This document shows, piece by piece, positions 52,746-63,689 of a stretch of DNA of 64,000 bases. The translations under genes and the position numbers were made by a program. The stretch is from Euleptes europaea (taxonomy: Eukaryota; Chordata; Lepidosauria; Squamata; Sphaerodactylidae). The stretch lies in contig NC_079321.1 in the NCBI RefSeq assembly GCF_029931775.1, positions 17,318,501 through 17,382,500 of the forward strand, read 5' to 3'. The notes below the pieces were generated by a model, which worked only from the letters and a program-made list of their open reading frames with translations, made no database searches and was not told the origin of the DNA. How positions within the stretch are numbered: position 1 is the stretch's first letter; the number at the start of each line of letters is the position of its first letter.

Positions 52746-53257
52746 AACCTATGCGCGAGTTAAGAAGATGCTTAAACATAATCCACAAATCAGTAGGACC
52801 GAAAAGTGCTTGAATTGGGATGGATTCTGGCCAAGGTTTTGTCACCCAGCTGAAATTGTGTTAATGACACAGGTGGGCCAATTTGTCTGGAGTGCGGGTA
52901 TCCACTTTGCGCAGGGCTGGCCTTGAAATATCCTTGGAATCTGGGAGTGCTTTAGGAATGAAAGTGCCCTTGGCAGATTTTTTTCTGCCTTGGCAGATTT
53001 TTTCATGTGAAATGGAGTAATTCAGCAGAGTGCTCAAAGGCTATGGTGCGCAGCAAACCCCATCTAGTCTCTGTGTGTGCCAGGAACAAAATTACTCTGA
53101 CCCTTTTACCTATTCAAACTAATATACTTGATTTATTATAGGAACTCAATTTCTAGATAGGATAAATATAGTGTCCTAATCTGCTCTAACTAACTAGGGT
53201 GGAGGGAGACACAGGACCTGTGTTCTGCCTAAGGTTGCCAACCTCCAGGTGGGTGAC
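52746..53257. other. Unassigned DNA with a MITE end
   Basis: Only a MITE left end (AAGGTTGCCAACCTCCAGGT, 53231-53250) is recognised at its right edge. Confidence 0.4.
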
Positions 53258-53560
53258 TATCAAAAGCAAACAGCAACTATGGCTATAATCTAAAGTAAAT
53301 ATTTCTAAAAGAACAGTACTTTAATCAGCTATAAATCTACACATTTTAACATTTCACAAAATGCCAACATACAAAATACATTCACAAATGGTGCCAATCA
53401 CATTTCTAACTATAAACCCCAAATCTTACAAGTGTCAACTCTAACCTAGCTCTTCATATCCACATTTCCATTCCGACTTCACTTATAATCCTTAAAGAGC
53501 CAAGGAGATTCTTTTCTTTAACAGTCCCAAACACTGAACGGCTCATCACTGTATAGATCT
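53258..53560 (+). repeat. ~300-bp direct repeat, copy 1
   Basis: Runs from TATCAAAAGCAAACAGCAAC to CATCACTGTATAGATC. Copy 2 at 54475-54772 matches it along its whole length with few differences. Both begin at a MITE CTCCAGGT/ACCTGGAGGT motif. Family unknown. Confidence 0.85.
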
Positions 53561-53589
53561 ATTACAAGTCCAGACAACATTTGGACTTG

Positions 53590-53850
53590 TTATGATCCAG
53601 CATGCTCCTCTGATCCTGAATAGGTATGCATCATGACTAGTATCCATTTTTACTAGCAGCCATGAGTAGCCCTCTCCTCCATGAACATGTCCACTCCTCT
53701 CTTAAAGCCGTCCAAGTTAGCAGCCATCACCACATCCTGGGGCAGGGAGTTCCACAATTTAACTCTGCGTTGTGTGAAGAAATACTTCTTTTTATCTCTT
53801 TTGAAACTTTCATGTCCAAAACAGAGTGGCCCAGGAGACTGAAATATCCT
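53590..53850 (-). mobile_element. CR1/L2-like LINE 3' region
   Basis: The - strand matches the element at 33439-33600: KLWNSLPQDVVMAANLDGFK and the following codons through to the UTR. Confidence 0.75.
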
Positions 53851-54275
53851 CTGACTAATTTATGAATATCATGATTTTAATATCAGAATTGCGTCCATTC
53901 ATTCTTTTACGTAGGCACTGTTTGTCCTAAGGAGAGAGCAGAAGGGCACTGTTGACTCACGATGGCCTAGATGACACTGGAATTATATATTTAAGCTTTA
54001 CAATAACTCGATGATATTATGAAATATATGAGGCATGTTGGAAGTGAAGGACTTTGCACTGTCGCTTAACCTCAGACTTCACAGGGGGACTAGGCTAGAG
54101 AGTCAGGGAGATAATGGGGACAAGGCACTGGGGCATCCTTTCTTTACTGCTCTGACACTGTCCTGTTGATGTGTGGATTGCTACTCTCAGGGAAACCCTT
54201 CTTTCCTTCTTTTTTTGCACCTCCACTCACTTGTGCAGTTCTTATTTCTCCATCTTGCAACCATGAGGGCAGAAC
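53851..54275. other. Unassigned DNA between the direct repeats
   Basis: Nothing recognised. Confidence 0.35.
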
Positions 54276-54474
54276 TAGGGTTGCCAGCTCCGGGATGGGA
54301 AATACCTGGAGATTTTGGGGGTGGAGTCTGAGGAGGTCGGGGTTTGGGAGAGGGAAGGGACTTCAATTCCATTGAGTCCAATTGCCAAAGCAGCCATTTT
54401 CTTCAGGGGAACTGATTGCTATCGCCTGGAGATCAGCTGTAATAGCGGGACATCTCCAGCCACCACCTGGAGGT
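54276..54474 (-). mobile_element. hAT-type MITE, missing its far end
   Basis: TAGGGTTGCCAGCTCCGGGA to GCCACCACCTGGAGGT. The terminal TGGCAACCCTA is replaced by direct-repeat copy 2. Confidence 0.75.
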
Positions 54475-54772
54475 TATCAAAAGCAAACAGCAACTATGGC
54501 TATAATCTAAAGTAAATATTTCTAAAAGAACAGTACTTTAATCAGATATAAATCTACACATTTTAACATTTCACAAAATTCCAACATACAAAATACATTC
54601 ACAAGTGGTGCCAATCACATATCTATAAACCCCAAATCTTACAAATGTCAACTCCAACTTAGCTCTTCATATCCACAATTCCATTCCGACCTCACTTATA
54701 ATCCTTAAAGAGTCGAGGAGATTCTTTTCTTTAACAGTCCCCAACACTGAACGGCTCATCACTGTATAGATC
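54475..54772 (+). repeat. ~300-bp direct repeat, copy 2
   Basis: Near-identical to 53258-53560, including TTCTTTAACAGTCC and CAACACTGAACGGCTCATCA. It is followed by a MITE fragment. Confidence 0.85.
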
Positions 54773-54789
54773 CATATACAGTGTATGGA

Positions 54790-54930
54790 CAAACCCTTGG
54801 AGAAAGTGGCCTCTTTGTCAGTTGGACTCTATGGCATTGAAGTCCCTCCCTTCCCCAACCCTACCCTCCTCAGGCCCCACCCCAAAAACCTCCCACTGGT
54901 AGCGAAGAGGGACCTGTCAACCTTGCGCCT
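54790..54930 (+). mobile_element. hAT-type MITE fragment
   Basis: CTTGGAGAAAGTGGCCTCTT to GGGACCTGTCAACCTT; the left half is absent. Confidence 0.65.
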
Positions 54931-55158
54931 AGCAATGTTTGATTCCTGCTTCAGCTTTGGTGGGTGAGAGAGCCCTCGCTTCTTCAGAAGCAATGAGTGG
55001 GTTCATTGTCATTTTATATAGGAGGTATGGGGTGGGGAAGACGACAGACAGCATGGTATAGGGCCCTTAGAATGGAATAGTGACATGTTCCATGTTAGAA
55101 AGTCCAGCCCATTTCACAGTCCTCAGACTACTGCTACAAAAACAGTGCAGTCCTGAAG

Positions 55159-55368
55159 TAGGGTTGCCAACTGCCAGGTAGTAGCAGGAGATCTCCTGCT
55201 AATTCAACTGATCTCCAGCTGATAGAGATCAGATCACCTGGAGAAAAATGGCCGCTTTGGCAATTGAACTCTATGGCATTGAAGCCCTTCCCCTCCCCAA
55301 ACCCCACCCTCCTCAGGCTCTTCCCCAAAAATCTCCCACTGGTGGTGAAGAGGGACCTGGCAACCCTA
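55159..55368 (+). mobile_element. hAT-type MITE, complete with 8-bp target duplication
   Basis: 210 bp, ends TAGGGTTGCCAAC and TGGCAACCCTA, flanked by TCCTGAAG (55151-55158 and 55369-55376). Confidence 0.9.
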
Positions 55369-55376
55369 TCCTGAAG

Positions 55377-55450
55377 ACAGTTACTCCAGCCTATGTCCAT
55401 TCATTTCAATGGTCTTAGACTGGAGTAACTCTGCATAGGATTGTGCTGAA
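55377..55450. repeat. Short palindromic MITE-like repeat, well preserved
   Basis: AGTTACTCCAGCCTATGTCC, then CAATGGTCTTAGACTGGAGT and AACTCTGCATAGGATTG. It starts directly after the MITE target duplication. Confidence 0.7.
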
Positions 55451-55514
55451 AAGCCATAACAGGATGCTTACGTTTCAAAGCTCAGTAAAAGTAACTTTTT
55501 TGTTTGGTTTTCAG

Positions 55515-55735
55515 TTTTGTTTTGTTTTGCTGTCAAGTTACATCTGACTTAATGGTGACCCCTGCTGGGGTTTTCAAGGCAAGAGACCTTAAGAGGTGGT
55601 TAGCCATAGCCTGCTTCCGCGTAGAGACCCTGGATTTGCTTGGTGGTCTCCCATCCAAGTACTTACCAGGGCCAACCCTGCTTAGCTTCCAAGATCTAAT
55701 GAGATCAGGCTAGAATGCTGTTCATGTCAGGGTCA
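55515..55735 (-). mobile_element. 5S rRNA-derived SINE
   Basis: TTTTGCTGTCAAGTTACATC at the tail edge and CTTAGCTTCCAAGATCTAAT of the 5S part, with a (GTTTT)n tract outside the tail. Confidence 0.82.
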
Positions 55736-56529
55736 CAGTACAATGCGAGGTTAGTTTGAACTTTACAAGAAGAATTTCTGCTTTGCAGCAGGAGACAAAG
55801 AGAAACGTGAAATGCATTTCAGTTCATTGACAAGGCAGAAATTGGGGATCTCATGCGCTCATTTTCAGGCAGATCAAGAACAAAGGAAGTGCTCAAAAAT
55901 TAAAGGATGAAAGACACAGACCAAAGAAATGCCATATGTTCCATAAATTACATTCAGAAAAAAACCCTTACAATGCTGTTAAATAATTTGCTATGAATAT
56001 GTTTAGTTAAAATATAAGGGTTTTGCCTGCTTTAATGAAAATTCAGGGACCGTTCCCAAGTGAACAGCCAACGCAACAGAATGTAGTATTTCTCACTGGC
56101 AATAGCCCATAAAACATTCATGCTTATGTAACAGTATTACGGTTCTTATTCTTTGCAAAGTGAAGTTGCTATTTATTTAGTTTGATTTATGAAATGTGCC
56201 TAACTTACACTTATAGCAATACAGGGGAAAAATATTTTTACACAAAAACACATTTAACCAAAATTACAGATTGAACCTGTCTAGGGTAATGCAGCCTTCT
56301 CCATTTATGGGGTGCATCAAACATAAATGCACATGGGTTGTGAGGATGTTGGTCTGGTCCCACCTGCCTATGGCGAGCGGCAAAAAGATAGGGCCTGATT
56401 CAGCTCTAGGTGTGCAACTCATCATGGATGTGGGGATGGATGGCCCACTCCATAGCAGACACTCCCCGCCAGTTCAGAGGGGCTGAATGAATACCACACT
56501 GCAGATGAAGACGTGTGTGTGTGTAAAGT
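55736..56529. other. Unassigned DNA
   Basis: No gene or repeat recognised; a short (GT)n lies at 56513-56522. Confidence 0.4.
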
Positions 56530-56890
56530 GCCATCATAGAATCATACAGTTGGAAGGGACCACCAGGGTCATCTAGTCCAACCCCCTGCACAATGCAGGA
56601 AATTCACAACTACCTCCCCCCCACACCCCCAGTGACCCTTACTCCATGCCCAGAAGATGGCCAAGATGCCCTCCCTCTCATCATCTGCTTAAGGTCATAC
56701 AATCAGCATTGATGACAGATGGCCATCTGGCCTCTGCTTAAAAACCTCCAGTGAAGGAGCGCTTGCCACCTCCCGAGGAAGCCTGTTCCACTGAGGAACC
56801 ACTCTGTTTGAAAATCCTTCCTAATGTCTAGACAGAAACTCTTTGGATTTAATTTCAGAGCTTCTGCTCTGATCCCTTGCAACTGATATT
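56530..56890 (-). mobile_element. CR1 LINE 3' end
   Basis: ATAGAATCATACAGTTGGAA through the CR1 3' UTR to AAACTCTTTGGATTTAATTT in antisense. Confidence 0.9.
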
Positions 56891-56964
56891 CGGAGGAATC
56901 ATACTTAGTTAATCACAGCTACTGGCCAAGGGTGGTCTTGGACAAAAATTCACAGATTGCAGCC

Positions 56965-57160
56965 AACCACTGGTGACCTGTCATGGAGTTTTCAAGGCAA
57001 GAGACGTTCAGAGATGGTTTGCCACTGCTTGCCTCTGCCTGGCAACCCTGGACTTCCTTGGTGGTCTCCCCTCCAAGCACTAACCAGGGCCAACCCTGCT
57101 TCGTTTCAAAGATCTGAGGAGATCGGGTTAGCCTGGGCCACCCAGTTCATGTACTCAGAG
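56965..57160 (-). mobile_element. 5S rRNA-derived SINE
   Basis: GTGACCTGTCATGGAGTTTT, CTCCCCTCCAAGCACTAACC and CCTGCTTCGTTTCAAAGATC; the tail end is degraded. Confidence 0.8.
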
Positions 57161-57233
57161 GAAATCCACACCTGTGCACGCATAGGCTAGCTCCATAGGT
57201 ATATTTTTGCATTTTAAACTACTTCCACATGGG

Positions 57234-57442
57234 TAGGGTTGCCAGATCCCTCTTTGCTACCGGCAGGAGGTTTTTGGGGTGGATCCTGAGGAGGGTGGGG
57301 TTTGGGGAGGAGAGGGACTTCAATGCCATAGAGTCCAATTGCCAAAACAGCCATTTTCTACAGGTTAACTGATCTCTATCAGCTGGAGATCAGTTAAAAT
57401 AGCAGGAGATCTCCAGCTAGTACCTGGAGTTTGGCAACCCTA
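57234..57442 (-). mobile_element. hAT-type MITE with near-perfect target duplication
   Basis: TAGGGTTGCCAGATCCC to TTTGGCAACCCTA, flanked by CACATGGG and CATATGGG. Confidence 0.87.
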
Positions 57443-57699
57443 CATATGGGGGTTGTCCCCCACATGGACAACAGGAAGCCTCCAAAAGTGAAGGGAAACA
57501 TTCAGACACCGCCATGACCAATGTGGGCAAGATTTTTTTGGCTCCTGGTCCCCCCCTCTTTACTCCAGAGAAAATATAAACCTCATTTTCTCCCAAGCAT
57601 AGGGGAAACTGCAGGCGAGAGCCATTGGTGGAGCATACATCTGGACACCAGGGGCGGGGCGCAGTTATGTTCTGGATTACCCTTGCCCTTTTAAAGAGC

Positions 57700-58010
57700 C
57701 TAGTGTAGTGGTTAAGAGTGGTGGTTTGAGCAGTAGACTCTGATCTGGAGAACCGGGTTTGGTTCCCCACTCCTCCACATGAGCAGCGGACACTAATCTG
57801 GTGAACTGGGTTGGTTTCCCCACTCCTACACGTGAAGCCAGCTGGGTGACCTTGGGCTAGTCACAGCTCTCTTAAAGCTCTTTCAGCCTCACCTACCTCA
57901 CAGGGTGTCTGTTGTGGGGAGGGGAAGGGAAGGAGATTGTGAACTGGTTTGATTCTTCAAGTGGTAGAGAAAGTCAGCATATAAAAACCAACTCTTTGTC
58001 GTCTTTTCCT
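57700..58010 (+). mobile_element. ACA-type SINE, long-tailed
   Basis: GAGCCTAGTGTAGTGGTTAA at the head, CTGTTGTGGGGAGGGGAAGG and TATAAAAACCAACTCTTTG at the tail. Confidence 0.87.
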
Positions 58011-59114
58011 CCTCTTTTGCTTGCAGAGAGCACAATTGCCTTCCAGCATGGCTTGGTAGGGAAACAGAAAGTAAAGGGAAGGTATGTAGAGGTTCTTGGC
58101 TGTGGGTGGTCCTGGCAAAGTCTGTGTTTTTGTTCGGCTACAGCAGAGAGAATGAAGGAGATGCCAGCAGTGGGGAAGTGGCACAACGCTCTTTTTGAAG
58201 GGAGACTCACTTAAGTGGGCGGGCGGCTCCTTAGACTGAAGGAAGTCTTCAGACAGCAAAGTCTGAGTAGAGTGATCGGATAATTGCCGGTCATGGTAAT
58301 AATAATATGCCTGTGAGCATTGACCCAGTACTGTCCCTTAGCACACCCTGCAGCTACAGAGAATAGTTCCGAAATCAGAGATTAAGGCAATTTATGCATG
58401 GGAAGTTTGCGTTGATGTAAAGACAGAAAAGCCATTTCGTGTCTTGACCGGAGTTTTATTCTCCATTTTGAACGCTAAGTGTCAGCCTCAGTGATTTTCC
58501 AGAGGTTTAGTTCACAGAGATCTAACAAGCAACACCTGCAGCTTGCTAGGCTAACAGATAGCTGCTCAAGGACATTCCAGCTTAATTGGAAGCTTTGATT
58601 CTGCTGTGAGAAAATGGGAGGGGGAATGAGATAATTCCTCTGTGCTTGGGAAGAGTGCTGGTTGGAACCAGTTTGAACCATCTAGAGGTTTCTCCCCGTG
58701 TCCTGTTCTGGGGGGAGGTGGGTCATCTGACCTAAGTCCATAAGTCTATAAGTGTAGTTAGGCCTTATGGTGGGATATTCTGTTCTGTGGAGAACATTTT
58801 GCTTTGACTTTTGCTTCGGGACACCAATTCTTCAGCACCTCAATGTAACGCATAGACTCTGCAATGCTTTGTACTCAGCATGACAGTGCTGAGACCTGAA
58901 CCAGTTTAAGCAGTTAGAATGCCTGCTAAGTAACAGTAAGTATTTCTGATTAGCTTAGAGTTTATTATTTTAAGCTAGTTTGCCTTTGTAACCTCTGTTT
59001 CAATCAATATCTTTGAATTCTTCTTAATAAAGCTTTTTCAGCTTTTTAAAAGGCTGTGGTTTAAGTTTACTGACCTGGACTCGGTTACTCTACAAACAAG
59101 GTTTGAGTCCTGGT
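58011..59114 (+). other. Unassigned DNA, partly LTR-like
   Basis: The part from about 58480 to 59110 ends with CTTAATAAAGCTTTTTCAGC and a further ~70 bp, which resembles the R-U5 end of a solitary LTR fossil. Boundaries, family and target duplication could not be set. No protein-coding signal seen. Confidence 0.25.
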
Positions 59115-59323
59115 TAGAGTTGCCAACCTCCAGGTAGTAGCTGGAGATCTCTTGCTATTACAACTGATCTCCAGTTGATAGAGATCAGTTCCCCTGGAGA
59201 AAATGTCCGCCTTGGCAATTGGACTCTATGGCACTGAAGTACCTCCCCTCCCCAAAACCCGTCCTCCTCAGGCTCCGCCCCAAAAATCTCCCGCCAGTTG
59301 CGAAGAAGGACCTGGCAACTCTA
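59115..59323 (+). mobile_element. hAT-type MITE
   Basis: TAGAGTTGCCAACC to TGGCAACTCTA; flanks share TCCTGG. Confidence 0.82.
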
Positions 59324-59654
59324 ATCCTGGAGGGAGCTCAGTCTTGACAGTTGGGTTTGCCACTCTGCAGAAGCATAGTTTTCTGATCCAAATTCTCAAA
59401 ACTTTATGCATGGGGGCATTTTGCCCCGAAGAAATTCCAGGAGTACCTTGTGATCAATTATGCACCCCCAGTGAAATGTGGAGTGTCTGAGTCCCTCCCC
59501 CCTGACAATGCTGCTTTGTAATTGGCTGTAGTGTATTTTTTTTTAAATACGTCGCCAGCCCCGCATCAGGATTCTTTCATTTTAACTGAACCAAGTGGCC
59601 ATTTTATAGCCAAAGTCCGGACAACCCCCCCCCCCAAAAAAAACCAATTTGTTT

Positions 59655-59868
59655 CTGTCTCAGTGGTAGAGCATCTACTTGGTATACAGAAGGTCCCAGT
59701 TTCAATCCCTGGCATCTCCGGTTAAAGGGACTAGGCAAATAGGTGATGTGAGAGACCTCTGCCTGAGACCCTGGAGAGCCGCTGCCAGTCTGAGTAGACA
59801 ATACACACTTTGATGGATCAAGGGTCAGATTCAGTGTAAGGCAACTTCATGTGTTCATGTGTCTATCT
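59655..59868 (+). mobile_element. tRNA-derived SINE, full length
   Basis: TCTCAGTGGTAGAGCATCT at the A-box end, TTTCAATCCCTGGCATCTCC at the B box, CAATACACACTTTGATGGAT and TTCATGTGTTCATGTG at the end. Confidence 0.87.
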
Positions 59869-60684
59869 CACTGCAGGGATCATAAGAACAGAGTGGGCGA
59901 GAAATTAGTGTGGCTGAGTTGGATCCCCGATGTTTGAAACTGACCGGGTAGGGGGAAATAGTGCAGCTCAGTTGGATTTTTGATGTATGAAATCTTGTAC
60001 TGGTCAGCCAGCCTCCTGCCTGTTTGTTTGTTTTTGTTTACTAGTGCAATTTTAGCGATAAAACACTAAAATATTTATATATTTAGAGTCTGTGCCCCAG
60101 CTTGGCTCCTTAACTACATCCGTTTCCCCCCAGCCCACAGCATCATTTCCCGGATGTTGCTCTGCTGATTTCCTCCCAACTTTTCCCTGTTATTTTTTTT
60201 CTGACCACCTTTGTGCCAACGTTTCTGGAAGGAATGCACCTGAAGTGTTTTTTTTTCTTTCTGGAGTCTACACAGTTTGTTGCACTTTTAATAAGTCTTG
60301 CCTACATCCAAGTAGCTTGTGGGCTCTTTGGAGAAGATTCTCACGGTCTTCTACAAATACCTCCTTGGTTGCGGTCACATTCTGCATACTTGGCTGTACC
60401 ACACTCAGATGAGCTGTACCTACGTGCATTTTCCAACGGGAACACTAGATGCCGCTATGACCTTTCCGAATAATGGTATGGTAGTATTGCAAGTCTACCG
60501 ACCTGAGGGGATCTTTGCTGCACATATTGTAAAAAGGAATTTTCAATGTTCATCTGCCAATTTCCTGCTTTCCTAGGCTGGGCAAAAGTAGCAGTTTGCA
60601 TGGAAATAACATGTTGCAGCAAGCACGGCAGATCCCCCCCCTTTGCCCCCCACATTCTGGAAGGGCTGCTTGATGCTCAGGAGC
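59869..60684. other. Unassigned DNA
   Basis: Open frames around 60092-60576 overlap in three frames and have no recognisable domain. Confidence 0.4.
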
Positions 60685-62369
60685 TAGGGTTTCCAACCTC
60701 CAGGTACTGAGATAACGCTGTACCTGTGCTGTAAACTAGTAAAGACTATAACAATAGGAAACACGTAGGCTCTGTAGATTGGAAAGAACAACGCTATAAA
60801 GCTTACAGGTGAAAAGAAAAATGATTTATAGGCTAGTGTTAGCCAACAATTATATATCAACCTAGAGAACCACTTACATATGTACAAAAAATTACATGCA
60901 ACTCAACAAAGATTCATACATCTAAGAGAATGTGCACACCAAACACACCAAAGATTCTATTCATCTTGGACAATGTCAATTTCATAAATGGCACACAATA
61001 AACATAAAATTGAAAATAAGAATGATAAGCCCATTGATGAGCTATAACAATAATATGGTAAATGATTTGCACAAGTGCACAACAAACACAACCGTTTCAA
61101 AACTGTAAATGATGCAGCAATGTTATGCTGTTAAACACAAAATAGTGCGGGCAACGCTTAGCCTCAGAGAAGTTGCAACGAAAAATAAAAGAGGGGGAAC
61201 CTCTGTTCCAAATGAAGATGTAAGGCTCACTGTCCATTTGACACGAAGCCAATCAACGCCAGGGAGGCGAAGGTTCCAAGAGGGATACAGGGCAGTTTCT
61301 GTCCTGTCGGCGCAAGACTTGACCCGAAAGGTGGGTAGAGGAAATTACTTGCGGAGGCGATTGCCGTCTCGTGATGAGTACCCAACTGGGGAGAGAAGGC
61401 GGACAGAGGGGCGAGTGGACGTGTAACCGGTCAGAACACGTTTCGATTCTTCGTCAGCAAATTTAAATTGTGCTGTTCTGCGGTCTTGGCTTTAAGTAAC
61501 TCTGTGTCAGAAGCCGGTATAATTCTGTAATAAAAATTTATAACCGAATTGGTCATTGCTAGATTTAATTATGCTAAGGCAACTATCAAGAAAGAGGATC
61601 AAGTCTTGCGCCGACAGGACAGAAACTGCCCCGTATCCCTCTTGGAACCTTCGCCTCCCTGGCGTTGATTGGCTTTGTGCCGAATGGACAGTGAGCCTTA
61701 CATCTTCATTTTGGAACAGAGATTCCCCCCCCCCTTTTATTTTTCGTTGCGACTTCTCTGAGGCTAAGCGTTGCCCGCACTATTTTGTGTTTAACAGCAT
61801 AGCATTGCTGCATCATTTACAGTTTTGAAACGGTTGTGTTTGTTGTGCACTTGTGCAAATCATTTACCATATTATTGTTATAGCTCATCAACGGGCTTAT
61901 CATTCTTATTTTCAATTTTATGTTTATTGTGTGCCATTTATGAAATTGACATTGTCCAAGATGAATAGAATCTTTGGTGTGTTTGGTGTGCACATTCTCT
62001 TAGATGTATGAATCTTTGTTGAGTTGCATGTAATTTTTTGTACATATGCAAGTGGTTCTCTAGGTTGATATATAATTGTTGGCTAACACTAGCCTATAAA
62101 TTGTTTTTCTTTTCACCTGTAAGCTTTATAGCATTGTGCTTTCCTATCTATAGAGCCTACGTGCTGCCTATAGTTATAACCTCCAGGTACTAGCTGGAGA
62201 TCTCCTGCTATTTTAACTGATCTCCAGCCAATAGAAATCAGTTCACCTGGAGAAAAATGGCCGCCTTGGCAATTGGACTCTATGGCATTGAAGTCCCTCC
62301 CCTCCCCACCCTCCTCAGGCTCCGCCCCAAAAACCTCCCGCCGGTGGCGAAGAGGGACCTGGCAACCCT
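60685..62369 (+). mobile_element. hAT-type MITE split by a foldback element
   Basis: The left end TAGGGTTTCCAACCTCCAGG stops at 60708. The body resumes at 62178 with AACCTCCAGGTACTAGCTGG and ends TGGCAACCCTG at 62369. MITE target duplication TCAGGAGC/TCAGAAGC. Confidence 0.85.
60709..62177. mobile_element. Foldback element with ~580-bp inverted arms
   Basis: Left arm 60747-61322 and right arm 61599-62178 are inverted copies, mostly identical along their length. A 276-bp spacer (61323-61598) is unique. The whole is flanked by a 14-bp duplication AACCTCCAGGTACT. The left side has 38 bp (60709-60746) not matched on the right. No known protein domain is seen. Confidence 0.85.
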
Positions 62370-62479
62370 GTCAGAAGCAGAACGGGGAGGTCTCAGTGGC
62401 CTGCAGCAGGAATGGCAAGACAGGAAGTTCCAGCTCCCTGAGCTTTCTCCTGCCCACATTGATTTGGACTGTCCATTTC

Positions 62480-62615
62480 TTTATACTCTGCTTTTTCTCC
62501 CAACGAGGAACCAAAGCACCTTCCAGCGCTGTTCTCCTTGTACTTCACCCTGTCCTCACAACAACAACCCTGTGAGGCAGGTTAGGCTGAGAGAATGACT
62601 GACCCAAGGGCACCC
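62480..62615 (-). mobile_element. ACA-type SINE fragment
   Basis: TTTTTCTCCCAACGAGGAAC and ACAACAACCCTGTGAGGCAG, the tail half only. Confidence 0.65.
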
Positions 62616-62622
62616 TGGCCAT

Positions 62623-62760
62623 AGGGTTGCCAGGTTCCTCTTTGCCACTGGTGGGAGGTTTTTGGGGCAGAGCCTGAGGAGGGTGGGGTTTGGGGAGGAG
62701 AGGGACTTCAATGCCATAGAGTCCAATTGTCAAAGCGTCCATTTTCTCTGGGTCTGCTAC
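62623..62760 (-). mobile_element. hAT-type MITE fragment
   Basis: ATAGGGTTGCCAGGTTCCTC to AAAGCGTCCATTTTCTCTGG; the far third is missing. Confidence 0.75.
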
Positions 62761-63071
62761 TGATTGTAGCCTGCCCAGGAACTCTGTAACCAGTTGAATT
62801 TGTCTGTGCAACCATGTATAAGTGAATTATTATCCTAACTGAGGAAATTACACAAAAATAATACATGGTTTGCCAAGATCCCTATGGGAAATTGAAATTA
62901 TTGGCTCTGGAAGCTTCGTTTGAAACAAGTGTGCATATTAATATCCTAACTGAACGGGACTGAGGGAGACTTGAAATGATCATATCCCTATTCCACCCCT
63001 TCTTCTTTCAAGACTTCTACTTGGATTGAATGTTACTGTTTATGTATTTAGGCACTTGTATATTATATGTA

Positions 63072-63367
63072 GGAGCCCTGTGGCGCAGAGTGTTAAGCTG
63101 CAGTACTGCAGTCAAAAGCTCTGCTCACGACCTGAGTTCGATCCCGACGGAAGTTGGTTTCAGGTAGCCGGCTTGAGGTTGACTCAGCCTTCCATCCTTC
63201 CGAGGTCGGTCAAATGAGGACCCAGCTTGCTGGGGGTAAAGGGAAGATGACTGGGGAAGGCACTGGCAAACCACCCCGCAAACAAAGTCTGCCTTGGAAA
63301 TGTCAGGATGTGACATCACCCCATGGGTCAGGAATGACCCGGTGCTTGCACAGGGGACCTTTACCTT
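63072..63367 (+). mobile_element. tRNA-derived SINE (Squam1/Sauria-like), complete with target duplication
   Basis: GGAGCCCTGTGGCGCAGAGT to GCACAGGGGACCTTTACCTT, flanked by a perfect 13-bp repeat TATATTATATGTA (63059-63071 and 63368-63380). Confidence 0.92.
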
Positions 63368-63689
63368 TATATTATATGTATTTTGAACTCATTACACTTT
63401 TGTTATATTGTTATAACAGTACCTGGAGGTTGGCAACCCTACCTGGCCACCTTCCACAGCATGACCCTTCCATATGTCAAATGCATGTGTGGAGAGAGAG
63501 AGAGAGATAGCAAAAGCATACTTCCTTCATACCTGCCTCTGCATGATTGCTGGCTCATGAGCATGCTGCCTATGCTCAGAGGAAGTGTCCCCATGCACAG
63601 TCCCTTCTTGTGATCAGTAATTTTTGGGAGTGAGAATGTTTGGAAGTGCAAACACTTCCTTTGTGCATTCACACTATGCAGATGACCCA

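Noticed and set aside
53258-54772. A short LTR retroelement bounded by the ~300-bp direct repeats
   Set aside because: The repeats lack typical LTR ends and the intervening DNA is a LINE piece and a MITE rather than retroelement genes.
61109-61426. A 105-codon frame in the foldback element
   Set aside because: It straddles the arm-spacer junction and shows no known transposase, reverse transcriptase or other domain.
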